From assembly GCF_000003195.3 (NCBI RefSeq), contig NC_012875.2:14127227-14191226 (forward strand): 64,000 nucleotides of DNA, read 5' to 3'. How positions within the stretch are numbered: position 1 is the first letter of the stretch; the number at the start of each line of letters is the position of its first letter. The notes beneath the pieces are model-generated. The model saw only the letters and a list, made by a program, of their open reading frames with translations, was not told the origin of the DNA and searched no databases. Of this stretch, positions 11,401-22,641 are shown piece by piece. This DNA is from Sorghum bicolor. Its lineage: Eukaryota; Streptophyta; Magnoliopsida; Poales; Poaceae. The translations under genes and the position numbers were made by a program.

Positions 11401-12952
11401 TGTCCCCACCGGGTGATGTCACCACCACAGACTTCTCCTGACACTGAATTACTGCCCCATGCTGCTTCATCCAATCCATTCCAAGTATGAGGTCAATTCC
11501 CATGGTTCTCAACACAATAGGTTTCACCTTGAAATCAACACCCCATAAGGATATACTAGTGGAGGGGCTCCAGTAATTAGCTGGCATGTTGCCTCCCGGT
11601 GAATTTACTAGCATAGAATTTTTCAGTGCACAAAGTGGGATGCTATGCACTCTAACAAATACTTGGGAGATGAAAGAATGTGAAGCACCAGAATCAAACA
11701 GTACTGTAGCGGGGATGGAGTTAATGTTGAACGTACCCATCATAACCTCAGGTGCTTCCTGAGCCGTGTCAGTGGACACATGGTTCACTCTTCTAGAGAA
11801 CGGAGGTCGAGCAAGCCTCTGATTGTTGTTCTGGTTTTGCTGGGCTGGTGGATTCTGCTTCTTGGGGCACTGGTATGCAGAGTGTCCCACCTCTCCGCAG
11901 CGGTAACAGGCATTGGGGTTGCCGCTGGGTGCTGCACTCTTGCCAGGCGCATTGTTGGGCACTCCTTGGTGTGGTGCTTGGTTGTTGGCCTATTGTTGGG
12001 GACGCTGCTGACTTTGATTGCCATACTACTGCTGGGGACGTTGTTGGTTCTGCTGGCTGTACTGCTGGTGGTACTGGGGACGCTGAGGAAACTGACCACG
12101 GTTCCACTGATTCGGTGGTCCTTGACTGCACTGAGGGAATCCCTGCTGAGGATATGCACGTGGGCGAGTGTTGCTGCCCGATGGCTGCCCCTGGAGTTTT
12201 CTTTTCTTCGCGTCCATCTCCTTGCGCTTGTTGTCGATGACAATAGCGCGGTTCACCAATTCTTGAAAACAAGGATAGGTGTTGCTCATCAGCTGCAGCT
12301 GCAATCCATCATACAAACCCTTCAGGAAGAGGCGCTGCTTGTCAGAGTCCCTGGCCACCTCATATGGAGCATATCGTGACAGTTGTGCAAACTTGTCACG
12401 ATACTCACTGACTGTCATCGATCCCTGCTTGAGAGACCAGAACTCTTCTGCCTTCAGTTCGATCAGGCCCTCCGGAATATGATGGGACCTGAACCCTTCA
12501 GTAAATTCCTTCCAGGTGACTGGCGGAGCATTGTTCGGGCCTCCATATTGATAGGACTCCCACCACTCCTGAGCAGGTTCTTGCAGCTGGCCTTAGGTGT
12601 ACAACTCTTTCTCCAGGTCGCTACATTGGGCTATGTTCAGTTGCTTCTCGACTGCTTTTAACCAGTCGTCTGCCTCCAGTGGATCAGAGGCATGGGTGAA
12701 CACCGAGGGACGTCCTTTCAAGAACTCCTCACGCTTGTCACGGACTTGAACCGGCGGTGGTGCTGCTACTGGTTCATTGTTCATGCGGTTCATCATGGCT
12801 TGCATCAGATTAGCTTGCAAACCCATGAGCTGCTCAATAGTCATCGGCGGCGGTGGTGGTGGTGGATTCTCAAGTACACCACGTCCACGGCCACGACCAC
12901 GGCCACGGCCACGGCCACGTCCACGACCAGCGCCTGCTCCTTCGGCGTCCAT
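8455..12952 (-). pseudogene. Broken gag-pol of the Tekay-like element
   Basis: In order from 12952: a Gly/Arg-repeat N-terminus, capsid region, zinc knuckle CYRCGEVGHSAYQC, protease with LFDSGASHSF, reverse transcriptase with [11 protein letters not shown], RNase H with YCDAS and TDHKSL, integrase HHCC zinc finger and DDE core (MDFITGLP, SDRGTQF, NDGQTERVN), then a chromodomain-like EEATWEREDELR tail. These copy and integrate the element via virus-like particles. In-frame stops are at 12593, 12026, 11990, 11348, 10943, 10067 and 9274 (low coordinate of each). Frame changes occur near 9870 and near 9700. The natural end is at 8455. The start at 12952 (MDAEGAG) is preferred over an upstream Met at 13006. 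It cannot make its own enzymes now. Confidence 0.9.
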
Positions 12953-13006
12953 CTGCTTCCAACAAAGATTCACGACTTTTAGTGATCTTCCAAAATAATT
13001 ATTCAT

Positions 13007-13632
13007 CGCCTATAATGAATAAAAATAAAACTAGCAGTTTTCTAGACAAGTTTCAAACTCAGCAGGTCAGTAATTCGTGCTTATCTCAGACTCTAGAGAT
13101 CCAATAGGAACATGGTATACATTGTTGGAAAGGTTAAGAAATTCTCTACGAACTTATTCAGACCTCATTTACTGATTCCAAAAATAACAGAGTCAAAACT
13201 GTGGGTAACCAGATTCTGCTCTGGTTCTCAGTCTGTCCAGATACAGCAGATTAAATCGGACATATCTCATAGACCCTAACAGATAATGAGGTGATTCCAG
13301 TTGGAGATGAAAGATATGCCAGTCTAGTTTTCACCATAAAAATTTCGTAATTTTTGACAGAGCCAGTTATGAGATACGGAATAAACATCACAGACTGCTC
13401 CAGAATCAGCATGACTGAGACAAAGATAAAGTAACCCAACCTCACATTAAACAACATTTACTTCTAAGATTAAGGTTTAGAAACATGCGGATAGGCCCAC
13501 ATGTTTCCACAATCAAACAAAAACTCAAAATCATAATTTTTCATCATCACAAACAGCAACACACTGAAAGTTCACATGTCACACATAACTAAAACACTCG
13601 TGCTAACGTCTAACTAGAAGGTACTGGGACAT
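13007..13632 (-). other. Leader between extra ORF and gag
   Basis: About 620 bp without a defended frame separates the extra ORF from gag on the same strand. It may supply the route by which gag is translated (splicing or a second promoter), but I see no clear signal. Confidence 0.4.
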
Positions 13633-14553
13633 CTAGGGAGCTCTATCCTGCAAAACGAACATACGGGGCTTCTTCTTGTAGATGGGTGGCTGTCCAAGCT
13701 GACCACGCAACTCATCCACCTGGTGCTGGAGGCGCTTCCCCGCCTGCTGCGAAACATGCAGCTCCTGTCTCAGTACCACATTCATCTCATGAATGGCACT
13801 AACGTGTCTCACGGTCGTATCCAGGGTAGGGTCACCGGCAGGAGGTGCCAGGACATGCCATGTCCTACCATCTGGGTCATTGCGGGGAAGGAACCGGTAC
13901 CTATCCTCCTGCATGGCCTCAAAACGGCGGCCATGGTAGTGAAAGTACGCAGCTTGGGCTGCATCCTCCATGCTCTCATAGGCGGAAGCACGCCTAACCT
14001 TGCTCTCATGGAGGGACTCCACCTCATCCGAGTTGTCAACGTTGTTCCGAGCTGTGATGATCACTTCGGCCTTCCAGTAGGTGTTCTCCAACGGGTGCTT
14101 GTGCTCCGAGCAGAGGTAGCGGACGGTGGCAGCAAACTCCAGGTAATAGCTCGCCAACACACCCGTGAGCAGAGTGTGGTAGTGAGCGTCCTCGCCAGCC
14201 TCCATGAACTTGTTCCTGGAGGTCCATCCCATCTCTGGGACATCCTGTGGGTGCTGGGGCGTCGGTGCCGAACCCGTAGACACGTGTGGTGCGGGCGCAG
14301 GTGGTGCAGGCGCAGGTGGAGCAGGTGGAACTGGAGCGGCAGACTGCGGGATCGGTACCGCCACCGGGGTAGGCGCTGAAGGTGTAGGCGTAGGAGACCC
14401 CGTTTCCATAGGCTCCTCCTCCTCGTCGCCAGCAGAGGCGACGATCTCGGGCTCAGGTACAGGTGCTGGTGCAGGTACTGGTGCTGGTGTAACTGGCGGA
14501 GCACAGGCGGCACTGAAGAGTGCACGGTACACGGCTGCGCTGCGACGAGGCAT
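13633..14553 (-). CDS. Extra ORF upstream of gag in the Tekay-like element
   Basis: An intact 306-residue frame on the same strand as gag-pol, between the primer site and gag. Residues 1-100 are Pro/Ala/Glu-rich with a DEEEEP acidic patch. The middle (about 110-245) is a folded-looking region with aromatic residues (GWTSRNKF, YYLEFAATVRYL, AYFHYHGRRF). The end (about 255-290) has heptad-like spacing suggesting a coiled coil (VVLRQELHVSQQAGKRLQHQ). It is not gag, protease, polymerase or integrase. Similar extra proteins are, from memory, seen in some grass gypsy elements, but I cannot assign a role. It is notable that this frame is unbroken while gag-pol has seven stops; chance survival of a shorter frame is the simplest reason. 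Confidence 0.65.
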   Translation of the reverse strand: MPRRSAAVYRALFSAACAPPVTPAPVPAPAPVPEPEIVASAGDEEEEPMETGSPTPTPSAPTPVAVPIPQSAAPVPPAPPAPAPPAPAPHVSTGSAPTPQHPQDVPEMGWTSRNKFMEAGEDAHYHTLLTGVLASYYLEFAATVRYLCSEHKHPLENTYWKAEVIITARNNVDNSDEVESLHESKVRRASAYESMEDAAQAAYFHYHGRRFEAMQEDRYRFLPRNDPDGRTWHVLAPPAGDPTLDTTVRHVSAIHEMNVVLRQELHVSQQAGKRLQHQVDELRGQLGQPPIYKKKPRMFVLQDRAP

Positions 14554-14731
14554 CTATAAATTTTATTTTAAGAATTAGAATCAATATGCTTACATAAATA
14601 GAACAGTGGGTAAGAATATTAAATTTTAATAAAATAACAAGAAGGTAAAGTAAGCAGTGAAATAAATAAAGTAAAAAGGAAACCCTAAAGTCGATTGTTT
14701 CTACCTAGGTTTGCGTCATACAGTCAGCCTT

Positions 14732-14743
14732 GCTTTGATACCA
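14732..14743 (-). other. Primer-binding site, initiator Met-tRNA type
   Basis: Reading the minus strand three bases beyond the 5' LTR end gives TGGTATCAAAGC, one change from TGGTATCAGAGC, the complement of the plant initiator tRNA 3' end. It marks the start of minus-strand DNA synthesis and fixes the element's orientation. Confidence 0.75.
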
Positions 14744-16003
14744 ATTTGTCACACCCAAATTTAAGGATAAATTTGAGTACAATAAACCTCATGTGCGCTC
14801 TAGGAATAGTCACGCACACAAGTCGACAAATTACAAATGTATCATCACAAGTGTCTTACATAACGTTTATTACAACACAAATATCAAAGTCTGCAACGAG
14901 CGGAAATTTAACTCATAACTAGCTAAAGCTTGGTAGTTCCAACACAGGGACGACCGACTGGTGGATCGCCAACCTAGAAGTCCACTAGGAATTCTTCATA
15001 GTAGCTTTCATCTGTTACCCATCTAGGATTTTGTCCAAAAAGAAATATAGAGACAAGCGTGTGTATATCTCGTACTCCGCAAGCATAACATAGGATTTTA
15101 TGCGGCTCAGAAAGGTCAGGCACTGGCTACTTGCAGTTAAGATTTTAATTGGTCCATGTTTTAATACTATTTAATCATAAATTGTGCTTAAGCTCCCGAT
15201 TAGCCCACATAAGTGCATGATAATAACACCGTTAACCTTCACGGTTAAACCACATTAATCATCATGATCAATGCGTCAAATTTCCATAAGTCATTTTCCC
15301 CATAACCATCCACACCCAACTATTCCGTAAGGGTCCAAGGCCGCTCATGTCCGAGAGCACGGCCAGTATACCAGTTTGATCAAACTCTGCGCAGAGGTGT
15401 GCACTTTTCCCGTAAGTCGTGTTACCCATATGCCCGGGGTTTGCAAGACCCACTAACACTGCCAAGGTGAGCGGGTAAGGAACACTATGAAGCCTTCCAT
15501 AGGCCACGTCTAACCAATTAGGGTCGCGATGTTTCCTCGGCAGGCAGATATAGAGGACCCCCCTTTCCTATGGCACATTTCCATCACGGCTATACACATA
15601 GGAACAGAAGCAGTTCTATACCCAAAGTGGCAAGCCCCTCTTGCGCCCTTTCGGGTAACCTCTAACCAGCTATATGAGATCCTACTACTGAGCTAAAGTT
15701 AGAGCCATATAACCATCACGGTTGCACTGTAAGTCCCGAATAGTCGCTTATAAAGAAGTCCTTACGGAGGTTCTAGGTCAACCTGACCGAAGGCAGTTGC
15801 ACCATAGTCCTTTTCCCAATCATTTGCCATCATATTTATTAAAGTCAGAGTGGTAGTAAAGTCTCAATTACTTAAAGCACTAACAAAGCTACCCACATGC
15901 AATCTACCCATAGGTGTCATAAGTATATAGTCAGGTAGCTAGGATGTCCTTAGGCTTATCAAAATTAGACACATGCAGATGCATAATTAATTAGGTGAAT
16001 AGG

Positions 16004-17667
16004 TGTTGACGGTCCTTAAGTATCAAATTTAATTATCAAATAAACAAAGAAAAGGATCCAAATGAAATCAACATCTAGACTTAGGGTTTTATCTGACAGA
16101 ATTCCACGAGTTTTGGTGTTTGTCTATTTCTGCAGGGGGTTATCAGGAAATACGGAAGTAAGGCCCACACGTCGGGATTACATAGAGATATTAACGTGCT
16201 GCGTAATTATCTTACATCTAGAAGACTCCAGAAGCCATGGGAAGGAAGCGGAGGCCGAACGGGGCCAGGCACTGGGCGCCCGCCCAGTTGCCCTGGGCGC
16301 CCGCCCTCCTGCCGAGCCCAATCAGGACTCTGTTTCGGGGAAGATCTCCACCGACCTAAAGGATCAAGGATAACCGTTCAATCAATGTCGGTTTGATCCA
16401 ACGGCTCATATTCACTTAAAGGGACTATAAAACCAGACCACCTGGACCCTAGAGGAGATAGCCTCTCAACCTTAATTCATTATTCCTCAAGGGAGAAGAA
16501 GCCTCTGATCAAGATTAGAGCCACCACATCAATTAGACATCTAGATTAGCATAGCTACATAGGATTTGAACTAGAAGGAGTCAATCTTCGATTGGTTTCT
16601 GGATCTGTCAAGAGGATTCTTGGTAATTCTCTAATTGTGCTTCTAATTGTTCTTCTAGTTATCTTTGTTCTTCAATATTATGAATATGACTTTGTTCTAC
16701 TTCAATATATTACTTATGACTTTCCTCTACTTGTTTATATTCAAGATTATATTGTTCTTAGTTTATCATAGTTATGTACTTGGCTTAGTTAGATTGGATC
16801 TATATACATGCTTAGGATCGTATAGCGTTTATCCATCGGATCCATGGGTAAATGATAGATATTGTGTAGGCGTGGTGCTTATACCGTATTTATCTGCGAT
16901 TGTACCCAATATGCCAGATCGTGGGGTAGTTCGTGATAGTGACAGCTTTATTGATTCTTATATAGTCCCCCTCTCGTGTATTGGGCTGGCAAAGCAATAT
17001 TATTACAGGGAGTGATTGCTATGTTTCTCATTTACCTTGCTAATATCACTATGCATGGGCGTAGTCTTGTCTCACAATGATTGCTAAGTATGCTTGCACT
17101 AACTATGATAATGCTAGACTATATAGTTGAGAATAACTTAGGAAATATTCTTGTAGTTTGTTCTAATTCAATGCTAATGACTTTCTAGAATATCTAATTG
17201 AGGTGCTTATCATATTTATTATATGGCTAAGTTATGCTGATCAGATCAATTATCTTTGTCACTATTCATTACTTTATATATCCTTTATGTGACACTTATC
17301 CCTGTATGAAAGAGTTAGATAAATGTTCTCAATTATATATGCAATGATAGATACTCAGTCTCATATTCTATTTTATAATCAACATTGATGGTTACTAATC
17401 CCTTCCCAGTGGTAAAAATATAAATAACGATACCTGGAATACTTCCCGGTTAAAATGCTACATCGGTATTAATCTGTGCGCTTGCAGATCTCATTCATTA
17501 TTTATTTAGAAGAGCAATTGCATATTTCAATACCGCGTCTCTCATATCATGCTGGGGATGACAACTTGGCTTAAGTGGTGTGAGGGATAGGTTTGGCATT
17601 TTTGGCACCGTTACTAGATTTAGAGAACTTAGTCTACTTTTGGTAATGATGTTAAGAATACCCAACA
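16004..17667 (+). repeat. 5' LTR of the non-autonomous gypsy element
   Basis: 1664 bp. It contains a GGGCGCCCGCCC-rich stretch near 16264-16315, a TATA box downstream of it, and the GCTTGCAGATC/CCGGTTAAAATGCTACATCGG block near its end, which also occurs in related solo LTRs of this window. Confidence 0.9.
16425..16432 (+). promoter_or_regulatory. LTR TATA box (CTATAAAA)
   Basis: CTATAAAA sits about 420 bp into the LTR, at a plausible U3/R boundary, and is conserved in the right LTR at 23085-23092. Transcription would start some 30 bp downstream. Confidence 0.6.
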
Positions 17668-17675
17668 AGCATTTT

Positions 17676-17693
17676 TGGCGCTGTTGCCGGGGA
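17676..17693 (+). other. Primer-binding site of the non-autonomous element
   Basis: TGGCGCTGTTGCCGGGGA lies eight bases beyond the left LTR. It is close to the TGGCGCCGTTGCCGGGGA primer site known in Athila/Calypso-type plant elements, thought to pair with an aspartate tRNA. Confidence 0.65.
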
Positions 17694-17826
17694 AGGTTGA
17701 TTACTAATCAGGAATGAATAAAGGATTTTGAGTTATCATTCGCATCACTAATATGATTGAGCTTATCTATTCTCTCATACAGTTTTACCCCGATATTTTC
17801 TATTTTTATCTTATGCAGGGGAATGT

Positions 17827-20160
17827 ATGAATAGAAGACATCTTCTAGGAAATTTTGTTGACAATCCCGAAACATTATTCAAGAAGACAAGAGCCAAGCT
17901 CAAGAAGAGATCATCAACACTTCAGCAAGAAGCTTCATCCAATCAAGAAGATCACCGGAAGTTGTCTTCAGAGTTCGAAGCCATGGCGAACAAATCGATC
18001 CGCGAGTTCTCAGCTCCCACTACGGACAACATCCGCACTGGACTTGCTGCAGAGATCGACGACAACTTTGAGCTCAAGCCTGGACTTATCAACATGGTGC
18101 AATCCAACCAGTTCTGTGGGAAGGCACATGAAGATGCTAGTGCTCATCTCCAACACTTCCTGGAGATTTGCAACACATTCACCATATCAGGAGTTTCCAG
18201 AGATGCTATACTACTTCGCCTCTTCCCATTCTCACTGTTAGGAAGAGCGAAGCAGTGGTTCTACGCTACAAAGGAGAAGAATACTACGTGGGCACTCTGC
18301 TCAACAAACTTCCTGGCTAAGTTCTTTCCCATGGGCAAGACCAGTGCTCTCCATGGGAAGATTACAAGTTTTCAGCAACAAAATGATGAATCTGTTCCAG
18401 AAGCATGGGAGTGTTTCCAAGACTACATCCTAGAATGTCCCCATCATGGAATGGAGAGTTGGCTATTGATGGAGACGTTTTATCATAGGCTCGGCAACAA
18501 TGCCCGAGAAACCATGGATGCTGCAGCTGGAGGAGCATTCTTATCACTTACCATACCACAAGCCACAACTCTTGTGGAGAAGATGGCGTCCAACCAAGGC
18601 TGGAATGAAGAAAGGACCCAGACACACAAGAGAGGTGGAGGTATGCATCAGCTAAAGGAGGTAGACATGCTGTCTGCAAAGCTAGACCTGCTCATGAAGA
18701 AGCTCGATGATAGAGCTGGAGATAAGAAAGAAGTTATGCACATCTACGACTCTCACATGACTTGTGAGGAATGTGGAGATACTGGACACTTAGGCAATCA
18801 CTGCCCTGAGATGCTTGAGGATGTGAACTACATCAACAATAACAACAACTACTACAACCGTCCTCAACAAAATCAAGGTTGGAATCAACAGAGGCCTAAC
18901 TACTCAGGTAATTATCAAGGTAATAATTCTTACAATAATACTAATAATTTTCCACCTTTGAGAGAGTTAGTGTCTAATCAAGGAAAGCTAATGGACAACC
19001 TATCTAAGAAATTGGCATCTAATGATAAAATACTAGAAAATATAAATACTAGAATGGATAATTTCTCTACTGCCATCAAGAATCAAATTAGCTTTAATAA
19101 AATGATTGAATCTCAGTTAAATCAAATAGCTGCTGATGTTCCTGCTACTAACCCCGGTATACCATCACAACAGGAAGGATTAGAATCTGCAAATCTTGTA
19201 GACATGTTTGATGCAGGTAACTGGAGTAACCCCGTCACTGAATTCACTACTGACCTTCTACCGGTCAAGAGAGGCGATCCAGGACGCCCCGTCATCCCGA
19301 TCTCCATCGGCATGGTGGACGTCCCAGAAGCACTCTGTGACTTTGGCTCCAGCGTCAACATTATACCCAGGGTACTCTATGAAAAATTCTTTACATATCC
19401 TTTATTAGAGACAACCATGTGTTTGCAGTTTGCAGATCAGGCATTAAGTTTTCCAAAAGGAATATTGAAGAACCTTTGTGTTCGAGTTGGTACCTTGTAT
19501 GCCCCAGCAGACTTCGTGGTGATAGAGACCAGTAATGATGAGAGAGCACCCATCATCTTAGGGAGGCCATTCTTAAACACCTCGGGAGCTGTCATCTACG
19601 CTAGTGCTGCCAAGATCAGTTTCTACATCAAAGGGAGGAAGGAGACATTTTTCTTCATGAACAAGACTACACAAATCCCAGATCAATCTAGACGTGAATC
19701 AAGGAAGAGGACCAACAGGAGGAACAGGAACAAGCAAGTGTGGACCGAGTCAGCTAAGATGGTCACTGCAGTTCATGGAGGTCAAGATCATCAACTTAAG
19801 TCACCATTTTTGACCAAGAAGGACGACCCAGGAATGCCAAGCATCTATTGCTCCATAAATGGATACAACTTCTACAAGACGACTTGCGACACTGGATCGG
19901 GCGTCAATATAATGGCCGCAGTCACCTATCGGCTCTTGTTCGGAACCATACCCTTAAAACCAACATACATTCAGCTCCAGATGGCAGATCAGACATTTCA
20001 AGAAGTTAAAGGAACAGTAACTGATGTCCCAGTCAAAATAGACGATCATTTTGTCTACACAGATTTTCAGGTTATTGACATGGGAGAAGATGAATACGAT
20101 CCACCCATCTTCCTTGGAAGACCATTCCTCAGCACTGTTAAAGCAATCATCTACAATTGA
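17827..20160 (+). CDS. Gag-protease polyprotein with two tandem retropepsin-like domains
   Basis: A 777-residue frame. Residues about 95-215 form the retrotransposon gag domain. A zinc knuckle CEECGDTGHLGNHC (CX2CX4HX4C) begins at residue 313. A first protease-like unit has CDFGSSVNIIP with Asp505 and ends in ILGRPFLNT near 578. A second has TCDTGSGVNIM with Asp688 and ends in FLGRPFLST near 763. Spacing is alike (73 and 75 residues), so one looks like a copy of the other. Retropepsins act as dimers and cut gag. Reading stops at TGA (20158-20160), but the same frame stays open to a TAG at 20389 and on to about 20502, continuing family-like sequence, so the present end is probably a nonsense mutation. 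The start at 17827 follows the leader directly. Confidence 0.85.
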   Translation: MNRRHLLGNFVDNPETLFKKTRAKLKKRSSTLQQEASSNQEDHRKLSSEFEAMANKSIREFSAPTTDNIRTGLAAEIDDNFELKPGLINMVQSNQFCGKAHEDASAHLQHFLEICNTFTISGVSRDAILLRLFPFSLLGRAKQWFYATKEKNTTWALCSTNFLAKFFPMGKTSALHGKITSFQQQNDESVPEAWECFQDYILECPHHGMESWLLMETFYHRLGNNARETMDAAAGGAFLSLTIPQATTLVEKMASNQGWNEERTQTHKRGGGMHQLKEVDMLSAKLDLLMKKLDDRAGDKKEVMHIYDSHMTCEECGDTGHLGNHCPEMLEDVNYINNNNNYYNRPQQNQGWNQQRPNYSGNYQGNNSYNNTNNFPPLRELVSNQGKLMDNLSKKLASNDKILENINTRMDNFSTAIKNQISFNKMIESQLNQIAADVPATNPGIPSQQEGLESANLVDMFDAGNWSNPVTEFTTDLLPVKRGDPGRPVIPISIGMVDVPEALCDFGSSVNIIPRVLYEKFFTYPLLETTMCLQFADQALSFPKGILKNLCVRVGTLYAPADFVVIETSNDERAPIILGRPFLNTSGAVIYASAAKISFYIKGRKETFFFMNKTTQIPDQSRRESRKRTNRRNRNKQVWTESAKMVTAVHGGQDHQLKSPFLTKKDDPGMPSIYCSINGYNFYKTTCDTGSGVNIMAAVTYRLLFGTIPLKPTYIQLQMADQTFQEVKGTVTDVPVKIDDHFVYTDFQVIDMGEDEYDPPIFLGRPFLSTVKAIIYN

Positions 20161-20502
20161 ACCGGAGAAGTCCATATGCACTTCCCCTCAGAGAAGGTAC
20201 GCCGTTATTTTACTGACCCTAACTACATCTTTGAAGAATCTAAGCAGGTAAGAAAACGACGCAACCGCAACCAGAGGAGGCAAATCATCAAGGACGGATG
20301 GGCAGACTATGAAGGAGAAGTGGTAAGGTCAGAAGACGTAGAGTTTAAACAGAACTATCCTGAGGAGACCGTAGCACCGAGTCAGGTGTAGAAAGAGAAG
20401 ATAACCATACATGAAGAAGAGGCACCACCGGAAGTACCGACTACGCCACCCAACGAATTCCAGGACAACTATAAAACGGAGTGTCCCGTTCGGAGGACTT
20501 AA

Positions 20503-22641
20503 AAACGCCGAATGCCTTGCCAAGAAGTAAACTTGGTAGTTATCATTTCCCTTTCAATTATTTCAAATAGTTTACTTAGTTAATCATGTTCGTACTATCC
20601 TAAACAGAAAATAAAAATGTGAAAAATAGTAAGCCCCATGTGACTATACGAGTGGCATAAAACCCATAAGTACATTCACTGTGGTGGCATAAAAATAAAT
20701 AAAAATTTCTTTTCTGCTTTATAAAATTAAAATATAAATATAGAGAGTGATATTTATTGAGGAGTCTCAACATGATAAAGGGTAGATATTTATGCTAACA
20801 CTTAATCAGTTTCACAAGCTTTGTTGTCTATTTGAGCTCCACAGAATTTAAGAATCAAGAAGACTAGCAGACGGAGGACGTTCTAATCGCTGGCAAAATG
20901 CTGCTGACTTTCAAATACACCTCTGCCACCTGCTAGCTACATCAAGAGAAATTACGTCAAAATTTAGCTTTGGGGAGAGCACCCCATTTATCCCGATAAG
21001 TATTTCTATCTATCTATCTATCTTTATACTTATACTATATTAAAATAAAATATAATTATGGAAAAAACCAAATAAAGATTTTATGCTTATATATTTGCCT
21101 TTTGCTTAGTGTGTCTAATAAATAAATAAAGTGGCTATGCTAATCTGTATCTAAATAAAACTATAGCATGGATATGATGAATAGTTGCTCTGCCTAATTT
21201 GCACATTTTAAGTTCTCTCTCAAGTTTAGATATAACTGTTATAATTTAAAGCTTGCTCTAAACCTAAACTTGTGGGATGAAAACTTGATCTGAAGTCTAA
21301 GTTGTTAACGGATATGATATGAGAAGGTTGAGCTGCTGTTTATCTGTTCCTAGAGATGCTAGAATTTTAGAGAATTTTATCTTTAAAAATCTTTAAAATA
21401 TCGCATGATGAGTTCCTGTATGATGAGAGTTCAAATTCCTACCACAGCCATATATACATGCTTGCTAGACTTTGAGACACACATTTACTATTTACTGCTT
21501 ATGAGCAATGAGTGTGGTCAAGCTGTGTAGACCCTTAGGAGCTTGTCATGTGGTTAAATCAAGATTCACTTGCACGTTCACTCACATATGCTACTTCTAC
21601 TCTAGAAGTATCATCCACATATATCCATCCATTTCCCTCTCCAGAACCACCCAAAAATATTCTACTCCTAATCTGGGAGAGAATAACCAAAAATATTTCT
21701 GTTTTTTCCTGTGAAATAAATGCTCAACTTATCTTGTTACTACCATTTGCTATATTATCTCAAAAGATGAGTGCTCTGAAAAAAAAGAAAAAAAAAGATA
21801 AAAAATATACGAGGAAATAAAAAGGGGCAGGTGCCCGGAACCTCGAAAGAAAAGAAAAAGTGAGACGAGAGGTAAAAATGGACAAGTGTCTGACAGTAGA
21901 ATTAAGGGTACAAGATACCCATCTGAGAGAAAAGAAAAAAAGAAGAGAATCTCATTCTCCTCACAAAGTTTCAAAAAGCAAGAAAGGTATGTATCCCCTC
22001 AAAAGAGCAAAAGTAGAATTAGACTTTCACCATTGTCATCACCATACACCATTCATTCGCCACACATGCACATCTTGATTTGACTTATTGATTTGTTTCT
22101 TTAGATCCATGGTTTGACTATACAATAAATGTCTTATGAGTATGTATACTTTATCTCCCACCTATGAGCTCCAGATATTAAAGCCTTGTTAGAGTAGGAT
22201 GAGAGAGAAAGCAATGTCATTATGCTTCATACCACAAATACCACATACTTTGAGAGAAGGCATATACCATCACTGCCTTGGTAAGGATCCAGAAATACCA
22301 CCAAAAGAGAGATTTGAGAGAATTATACAAGGAATCTCTGAGTTTTATTTGAAAATCTGCAAAAACTCCAGAGCTATAGCTGATCAAGAATAAGAGACAT
22401 GGCACTTGACTAGACTTGTTCTATCTTTTAACTACTCAAGACAGAAGTGACGGTTACAAGTCCCATGGTAAAAGGTAAAGTAAGTAAGTTTTAAGTCTTG
22501 ACAGTTTACTCTAACTCAGAGATGAGATCTTATTTAAAAACATGTGTACTGTCAAATTTTCAAAGGCATTGCAACAACTTATGATTCATAGCTGAGGTTA
22601 TCCTTGCTCAGGGACGAGCAAGAGGTAAGCTTGGGGGAGTT
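20503..22641 (+). other. Long non-coding 3' region and polypurine tract
   Basis: About 2.1 kb between the gag-protease frame and the right LTR has no recognisable protein. It holds a short CTAT microsatellite near 21009-21030 and A-rich runs near 21780-21870. It ends in AAGCTTGGGGGAGTT (22627-22641), the polypurine tract that primes plus-strand DNA. Confidence 0.6.

Noticed and set aside
11780..12379. 199-residue plus-strand frame
   Set aside because: Antisense of the Gln/Pro-rich gag region; composition explains the lack of stops.
12853..12932. GGCCAC hexamer run considered as a satellite or CRISPR-like array
   Set aside because: It encodes the Gly-Arg repeat at the start of gag; the units are too short and there are no spacers.
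16062..16373. Frame MKSTSRLRVLSD..., repeated at 22701
   Set aside because: Both copies are the same place in the two LTRs; no domain, and the frame changes with the 21-bp repeat number.
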